DNA of 12,287 nt, from contig HF993179.1 in the NCBI GenBank assembly GCA_000436795.1, forward strand, positions 1-12,287, in the 5' to 3' direction. The position numbers were made by a program, and so were the translations under genes. This document shows positions 8,607 through 12,287 of the stretch, one piece after another. Source of the DNA: Bacteroides sp. CAG:1076 (GTDB lineage: Bacteria > Bacteroidota > Bacteroidia > Bacteroidales > Bacteroidaceae). The first letter of the stretch is position 1. Each line of letters starts with the position of its first letter. The notes under the pieces were generated by a model. It saw only the letters and a list, made by a program, of their open reading frames with translations. It had not been told where the DNA came from and made no database searches.

Positions 8607-9154
8607 CAGGCAAGCAACATTCCTTTTTTAACTTCCAGAGCTTTTTCAGCATCGGCAAACTTTTCAAGAATAGCAAAGCCGAAAGCTGGAGCAGCGCCCG
8701 GACCTTTACCCAAGATGAAGTTATCAACGATTTCTACCATGTTACCTGTATATTCTGCACCTTCCAGGAATTTGTCAAAACCCGGATAACAGGTAGCCTT
8801 CTTGCCTTTCAGCAGACCACGTTTTCCATATACCATCGGAGCAGCACAGATAGCAGCAAGTGGCTTACGAGCAGCAGCGAAGTCCATAATCAACTTATCC
8901 AGTCCTGCATGAGCATCAAGATTCGTTGCTCCCGGCAGTCCACCCGGCAAAACAACCATTTCTACATCTTCTTCTTTCAAGTCCTCGAACAGTATATCTG
9001 CAACGATAGGAACCTGATGAGAGCTGACAACAGTTTTTTCACCTGTTACCGATACAGTTTTCACATTCAGTCCCCCACGACGCATAATATCGAGCGGAAA
9101 CATGGCTTCCATTTCTTCGAAGCCTTCTGCCAAAAAGATACAAATTGATTTCAT
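8606..9154 (-). CDS. DJ-1/PfpI-family protein
   Basis: A 182-residue cytoplasmic protein of the DJ-1/YajL (ThiJ/PfpI) group. [18 protein letters not shown] (12-29) holds the conserved E16, which corresponds to DJ-1 E18. [10 protein letters not shown] is at 70-79. [11 protein letters not shown] (100-110) holds the nucleophile C103 in the elbow. [16 protein letters not shown] (149-164) is the conserved C-terminal segment. Members have been called protein chaperones, glyoxalases or deglycases, the last disputed, and act in protection against oxidative or carbonyl stress. Old annotations call them thiazole-biosynthesis or 4-methyl-thiazole proteins, which is not supported here. The residue after TCYPG is not the usual His of human DJ-1 (position 126), so the exact chemistry is open. 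It lies 36 nt after tonB and overlaps ispD by one base (TGATG). Family is secure, function is not. Confidence 0.88.
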   Translation of the reverse strand: MKSICIFLAEGFEEMEAMFPLDIMRRGGLNVKTVSVTGEKTVVSSHQVPIVADILFEDLKEEDVEMVVLPGGLPGATNLDAHAGLDKLIMDFAAARKPLAAICAAPMVYGKRGLLKGKKATCYPGFDKFLEGAEYTGNMVEIVDNFILGKGPGAAPAFGFAILEKFADAEKALEVKKGMLLA

Positions 9155-9190
9155 ACTACAACGAATTTAATTATTCACATTTCTAATTTT

Positions 9191-10042
9191 CTATTTCAGC
9201 TTGAAATAATAGGTTATTGTACCACTCTGATTATTTACCCCGTCTACTGCATTGAAACGGGCACGGCGTGCAGCTTCTTCCGCAGCACGGCGCAAAGCGG
9301 GATTAACCGTATTAGTCCGTTTATTTATACTTGTACTGACCACTTGTCCAGCGGGATTCACCACGATTGTAACCACCACTCGTCCTTCGTCCTGCACATT
9401 ATACACCGGAACAGGCAATCCACCCGGTCCCAACGAACGTCCGTTCAAGTCGAATGTTCCATATCCTCCTACACCCGAAGTCTTTCCCGTATTTCCATTT
9501 CCGTCGGGACTTCCCTGTATACCTTGTCCCGACCCGGCCGTACCTTTACTGCCCATCTTGGAACCTTTACCGAAAGCTCCGGCAATCTTGCTGGCAGCAG
9601 CCTGAGCAGCTGCCCGTTCTTGTTCGGCACGTTTCTCAGCCTCCGTTTTTTCCTTAGGCTTAGTCACGACAGGTTCAGGTTTCTTTTCCTGCTTCTTTTT
9701 AGGTGTAACTTCTTTTTTAGGCTTCTCTTCTTTCGGTTTCTCTTTCTTCACCTGAATGGAGGGTTCATCATCCTGCGTAATCATAGGCTGTTTAACCTCC
9801 GGTTCCGGAGTAACTTCAGGCTCCGGAGCAGAAGTAGTTTCCGGCTGCGGCAATACGTCGACCTCCGTCATTGTAAACGGATCGGCATCGCCCTGAGCTG
9901 TTTCCGTATTACCAAGCATAACCGGTACTCCTCCCTCTTCTTGCATTTCCGGGCGAGTAAGCGAGCAAAAGAAAAGCAACAGTATTACAAGGATATGCAA
10001 TACCACTGTTCCTATTATTCCGGTTACTTTACTTTTTTTCAC
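9191..10042 (-). CDS. tonB: TonB-family energy transducer with TolA-like linker
   Basis: Links the ExbB-ExbD proton channel in the inner membrane to outer-membrane transporters. In 283 residues there is one N-terminal membrane anchor (about 8-28, VVLHILVILLLFFCSL). A Pro/Glu/Lys-rich periplasmic stretch follows (about 60-140), then a helical Ala-rich segment (KRAEQERAAAQAAASK, 137-152). A Gly/Ser-rich flexible region spans about 155-208. The C-terminal TonB-like domain (about 209-283) contains GRVVVTIVVNPAGQV and ALRRAAEEAARRARF. The classic YP motif is replaced by VPVYNV. The start is GTG at 10042: no in-frame ATG precedes it before the stop at 10064, and MKKSKVTG plus anchor makes a sensible N-terminus. 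It lies 11 nt after exbD. The alternating Lys/Glu and Ala-rich linker also recalls TolA, but TolB and Pal genes are absent nearby. Confidence 0.88.
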   Translation of the reverse strand: MKKSKVTGIIGTVVLHILVILLLFFCSLTRPEMQEEGGVPVMLGNTETAQGDADPFTMTEVDVLPQPETTSAPEPEVTPEPEVKQPMITQDDEPSIQVKKEKPKEEKPKKEVTPKKKQEKKPEPVVTKPKEKTEAEKRAEQERAAAQAAASKIAGAFGKGSKMGSKGTAGSGQGIQGSPDGNGNTGKTSGVGGYGTFDLNGRSLGPGGLPVPVYNVQDEGRVVVTIVVNPAGQVVSTSINKRTNTVNPALRRAAEEAARRARFNAVDGVNNQSGTITYYFKLK

Positions 10043-10053
10043 TGTATTGTCTT

Positions 10054-10473
10054 TTAATTCTGTTTATCAGGGCGGCGGGTAGCCAGCACCATCTTGAAAT
10101 GATTCTCATTGGCAATGTTCAAGATACGGACGATTTCGCGATACGGAATCGACTCGTCAGCATAAAGTGCCACATACATTTCCGGCTCTTTTGCGGCGCA
10201 CTCTTGCAGGAAGGAAGGAACTTCATCCAGCGAAAGCGGCATCTCGTCGTCATTACCAAACGCCCCATAATAATTCAAATCCTTATCGATGATTACCCGT
10301 GCCATCGGTTTGGCCGAAGTCTGTTCGGACCCCTGCGGCAGCAAGACCTTAATGGCATTCGGAGATACCATTGTAGAGGTAATCATAAAAAATATCAGCA
10401 GCAGAAAGATGAGGTCGGTCATCGACGACATGCTGAAGGCCGGAGATATTTTCTGTCTTCTTTTCAGTGACAT
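10054..10473 (-). CDS. exbD: ExbD/TolR-family proton channel subunit
   Basis: Inner-membrane partner of ExbB that carries the proton-accepting residue and turns the proton gradient into motion of TonB. It has 139 residues, close to the 141 of E. coli ExbD. A short cytoplasmic N-terminus (MSLKRRQKI) is followed by one membrane helix (about 19-36, SMTDLIFLLLIFFMITSTM). The conserved Asp D20 sits at the start of that helix, matching D25 of E. coli ExbD. The periplasmic domain (about 45-135) has the family pattern ADESIPYREIVRILNIANE. It begins 6 nt after exbB ends and is followed by tonB after 11 nt, so the three products are surely made together. ExbD rather than TolR is chosen because of the tonB neighbour. 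Confidence 0.93.
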   Translation of the reverse strand: MSLKRRQKISPAFSMSSMTDLIFLLLIFFMITSTMVSPNAIKVLLPQGSEQTSAKPMARVIIDKDLNYYGAFGNDDEMPLSLDEVPSFLQECAAKEPEMYVALYADESIPYREIVRILNIANENHFKMVLATRRPDKQN

Positions 10474-10479
10474 AGGCTT

Positions 10480-11199
10480 CTATTTTTCGTTTGGTTCGTT
10501 CATCAAGTCCATGAAAGCAATGGTACGAGCTTCCATCTGACTAACCACCTTGTCTACACGATATACCAGATGATTATAAGCAAACATGGTAGCAATACCT
10601 ACCACCAGACCACCTACAGTGGTAATCATCGCTTCGTAAATACCACTCGAAAGCAGAGTTATATCGATGTTGTTTCCGGCATTTGCCATGTTCCAGAAAG
10701 CCCGGACCATACCGGTAACCGTACCCAGGAAGCCAAGCATCGGAGCACCACTGGAAATAGTTGCCATGATAGAGAGTCCGTTTTCCAGCTTTGCCACTTC
10801 AATGTTTCCGGTATTTTCGATAGCAGCCTGTACATCTGCTACAGGACGTCCCATACGCATGATACCCTTTTCAATCATACGTGAAGAAGGGGTATTGGTT
10901 ATACGGCAGTAATTGATAGCCGATTTGATTTCTCCGGTCTTGATATAGTCGCGGATACGATCCATAAACAAAGGGTCCTCTTTACCTGCTTTACGGATAG
11001 CCACCGCACGCTCGAAAAAGATGTAAAAAGCAATAACTGACATAATAGCCAGTAAAATCATAATCCAACCACCTTTGCAAGCCATGTCCCAAAGGTTCAT
11101 TTCAGGTTCTCCCGAAGCAACAGGAGTCAGCACGGGATTATTTCCCGTCATTGTGTCGGCAACAGTCTGTGCGGCTGCCAGCAATGTCATTGTAATCAT
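10480..11199 (-). CDS. exbB: ExbB/TolQ-family proton channel subunit
   Basis: Pentameric inner-membrane scaffold of the TonB motor, in the MotA/TolQ/ExbB family. In 239 residues there are three membrane helices: about 44-62 (WIMILLAIMSVIAFYIFFE), 140-165 (containing APMLGFLGTVTGMVRAF) and 186-208 (IYEAMITTVGGLVVGIATMF). The cytoplasmic domain between helices 1 and 2 has the expected size. The second and third segments hold the conserved Gly/Thr-rich family pattern. The N-terminal 33 residues before the first helix are Thr/Ala-rich and could be a weak signal-like stretch. Met34 at 11100 is an alternative start. The ATG at 11199 is preferred because it keeps the tight 3-nt gap after pdxJ. Flanking exbD and tonB make ExbB the better name than TolQ. 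Confidence 0.93.
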   Translation of the reverse strand: MITMTLLAAAQTVADTMTGNNPVLTPVASGEPEMNLWDMACKGGWIMILLAIMSVIAFYIFFERAVAIRKAGKEDPLFMDRIRDYIKTGEIKSAINYCRITNTPSSRMIEKGIMRMGRPVADVQAAIENTGNIEVAKLENGLSIMATISSGAPMLGFLGTVTGMVRAFWNMANAGNNIDITLLSSGIYEAMITTVGGLVVGIATMFAYNHLVYRVDKVVSQMEARTIAFMDLMNEPNEK

Positions 11200-11202
11200 A
11201 AT

Positions 11203-11916
11203 TTAACGAAGGCAATTTTTATATTCTTCAATAGTTTTTTTAAGTCCCAGATAGAGTGCGTCGCAAATTAGTGCGTGGCCGATGGAAACTTCGTCCACCC
11301 ACGGAATATTTTCGTGAAAATAAGCAAGGTTTTCAAGGCTAAGATCATGTCCTGCATTCAGTCCCATGCCCAGTTTGCGGGTAACTTTTGCAGCTTCGAT
11401 AAAAGGAGCTATTGCAGCCTCCCGGTTCTTCGGATACATCGATGCATAAGGTTCTGTGTAAAGTTCCACGCGATCGGCTCCGGCTTTTGCAGCATATTCA
11501 ATCATTTCTGCGTCCGTTCCTACAAAAATAGAAGTACGTATGCCTGCTTCACCAAAGGTATCCATCAGCTCGGTCAGGAAAGAAAGATTTTCCTTGGTAT
11601 TCCATCCTGCATTTGAAGTAATCTGATCGGGAGCATCGGGTACAAGCGTCACCTGATGAGGTTTTACCTTCAAGACCAGGTCGACAAACTCTTTCGAGGG
11701 ATAACCTTCAATGTTAAATTCCGTACGAAGAATCGGGCGAAGGGCCAGCACATCCGCATAACGGATATGGCGTTCGTCGGGACGAGGATGAACAGTTATG
11801 CCTTCAGCCCCGAAAGCTTCGCAATCTAACGCCACTTTTTCTACGTCGGGGTTATTCCCCCCACGGGCATTACGCAAGGTTGCCACCTTGTTTATATTCA
11901 CACTTAGCTTAGTCAT
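11203..11916 (-). CDS. pdxJ: Pyridoxine 5'-phosphate synthase PdxJ
   Basis: Condenses 1-deoxyxylulose 5-phosphate with 3-amino-2-oxopropyl phosphate to give pyridoxine 5'-phosphate in the DXP-dependent vitamin B6 route. It is a cytoplasmic TIM barrel of 237 residues (E. coli about 243). The N-terminal [17 protein letters not shown] (4-20) holds phosphate-binding residues. [14 protein letters not shown] (39-52) holds H43 and H50, FNIEGYP (67-73) holds E70, VTLVPD is at 89-94, [13 protein letters not shown] (185-197) holds H190, and [13 protein letters not shown] (209-221) closes the barrel. Its substrate shares the DXP precursor with the MEP pathway of IspD, encoded in the same cluster. The gene is first in the leftward operon, with a -7 box 38 bp upstream of its ATG, and is divergent from nadK. 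Confidence 0.97.
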   Translation of the reverse strand: MTKLSVNINKVATLRNARGGNNPDVEKVALDCEAFGAEGITVHPRPDERHIRYADVLALRPILRTEFNIEGYPSKEFVDLVLKVKPHQVTLVPDAPDQITSNAGWNTKENLSFLTELMDTFGEAGIRTSIFVGTDAEMIEYAAKAGADRVELYTEPYASMYPKNREAAIAPFIEAAKVTRKLGMGLNAGHDLSLENLAYFHENIPWVDEVSIGHALICDALYLGLKKTIEEYKNCLR

Positions 11917-11932
11917 ATTGAATTTAATTTTA

Positions 11933-11940
11933 TATCTTTG
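11933..11940 (+). promoter_or_regulatory. Predicted nadK -7 box
   Basis: TATCTTTG matches the Bacteroidetes TAnnTTTG element exactly. TTAG at 11909-11912 is one base off the TTTG -33 element, with a 20-bp spacer, though it lies within the first codons of pdxJ. The start site would be near 11944-11948, giving nadK a leader of about 80 nt that includes the inverted repeat. Confidence 0.55.
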
Positions 11941-11953
11941 CGTCTACAACCTG

Positions 11954-11961
11954 CAAAGTTA
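11954..11961 (-). promoter_or_regulatory. Predicted pdxJ-operon -7 box
   Basis: Read on the minus strand this is TAACTTTG, an exact TAnnTTTG match. The start site would be near 11946-11950, giving pdxJ a leader of about 30 A/T-rich nt. No good TTTG -33 element is present 19-21 bp upstream, where the sequence is the other arm of the inverted repeat. The box itself overlaps the near arm of that repeat, so a protein bound there should affect this promoter. Confidence 0.5.
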
Positions 11962-11990
11962 ACAGGTTTTACGAAAAACCTGTTAACTTT
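11955..11990. repeat. Perfect 16-bp inverted repeat, operator or leader hairpin
   Basis: The left arm AAAGTTAACAGGTTTT (11955-11970) is exactly complementary to the right arm (11975-11990), with a 4-nt spacer ACGA. Each arm contains the 6-bp palindrome GTTAAC. No T-run follows on either strand and no gene ends here, so it is not a terminator. It overlaps the predicted pdxJ -7 box and falls in the predicted nadK leader, about 36 nt before the nadK ATG. It may be a binding site for a dimeric regulator or an RNA hairpin. The repeat is seen directly; its role is inferred. Confidence 0.85.
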
Positions 11991-12025
11991 ACGTGACAAA
12001 AGATTGATAAAAAAAGCTACAAGAT

Positions 12026-12287
12026 ATGCAACGCAACCTCAGATTCGCCCTTTTCGGAAATACTTATCAGGAACATAAGTCGGCACACGCCACACACTTG
12101 CTGGAGATATTGCGGAGCAAAGGAGCTGAAATCTGTATCAGCAACGAATTTTATTATTTCCTGAAGCAACATACCAAAGCCAACCTCGAAGGACTGGAGA
12201 TTTTTCAGGGATATGATTTTGATGCAGACATGGTACTAAGCATCGGTGGAGACGGCACCTTTCTGCGGGCAGCAAGCCGTGTAGGGA
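12026..12287 (+). CDS. nadK: NAD kinase, N-terminal part (3' end outside window)
   Basis: Phosphorylates NAD to NADP in the cytoplasm, the only route to NADP. The 87 visible residues start MQRNLRFALFGNTYQ from ATG 12026. They continue in frame to the window end without a stop, so the missing part is off the right edge. The family's GGDGT motif (residues 74-78, D76), which binds ATP and NAD and holds the key Asp, is preceded by DMVLSI and followed by FLRAASRVG, as in NadK. The N-terminal stretch has the usual Rossmann-like start. NadK enzymes are usually close to 290 residues, so about 200 are missing. No Shine-Dalgarno sequence is seen: the leader just before the ATG is A-rich, as is usual in Bacteroides. 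It is divergent from pdxJ across 109 bp. Confidence 0.95.
   Translation, partial: MQRNLRFALFGNTYQEHKSAHATHLLEILRSKGAEICISNEFYYFLKQHTKANLEGLEIFQGYDFDADMVLSIGGDGTFLRAASRVG

Noticed and set aside
9162..9169. TAAATTCG on the minus strand before the DJ-1-family gene as an internal promoter
   Set aside because: One mismatch to TAnnTTTG and no -33 element at the right spacing. It lies too close to the start codon and is likely chance in A/T-rich DNA.
9344..10057. 237-residue plus-strand frame opposite tonB, very rich in Arg, Phe, Ser and Leu
   Set aside because: The odd composition is what the complement of a Lys/Glu/Pro-rich linker gives. It is not an independent gene.

Overview
The window looks like ordinary core chromosome of a Bacteroides-type bacterium (Bacteroidales). 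The evidence is the family-typical proteins (malate dehydrogenase, DnaG, RecG, PdxJ, a TonB/ExbB/ExbD set), A-rich leaders with poor Shine-Dalgarno sequences, and several TAnnTTTG boxes, which are the -7 element of Bacteroidetes promoters. I would not name a species. No insertion sequence, prophage, CRISPR array, tRNA or rRNA was seen.

Layout, left to right. Positions 1-888 (+) hold the end of malate dehydrogenase, followed by a strong UUCG-loop terminator. Next comes a monocistronic PAP2-type phosphatase with a C-terminal half that looks like an outer-membrane beta-barrel (1113-2690, +). DNA primase dnaG follows (2796-4991, +) and runs head-on into a leftward gene cluster, with only 17 bp between the two stop codons. 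The leftward cluster (5009-11916) has eight genes, read from right to left: pdxJ, exbB, exbD, tonB, a DJ-1/PfpI-family gene, ispD, recG and an unrecognised membrane protein. Its gaps are 3, 6, 11, 36, -1, 4 and 21 nt, so it is probably one operon of about 6.9 kb. Beyond a 109-bp divergent intergenic region, nadK (NAD kinase) starts at 12026 (+) and is cut by the window end.

The genes cover mostly housekeeping work. There is cofactor supply (PdxJ for pyridoxal phosphate, NadK for NADP), isoprenoid precursor synthesis (IspD, MEP pathway), energising of the outer membrane (ExbB, ExbD, TonB), DNA replication and repair (DnaG, RecG), and the TCA cycle (Mdh). PdxJ and NadK are transcribed divergently from one compact control region.

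The most interesting DNA is that pdxJ-nadK region. It has two divergent -7 boxes whose predicted start sites nearly coincide, and a perfect 16-bp inverted repeat with a 4-nt loop (11955-11990). The repeat overlaps the pdxJ -7 box and lies in the predicted nadK leader. Second in interest are the PAP2/barrel fusion, the TolA-like linker of the TonB protein, and the unrecognised gene at the end of the operon. I did not find a convincing wholly new system.
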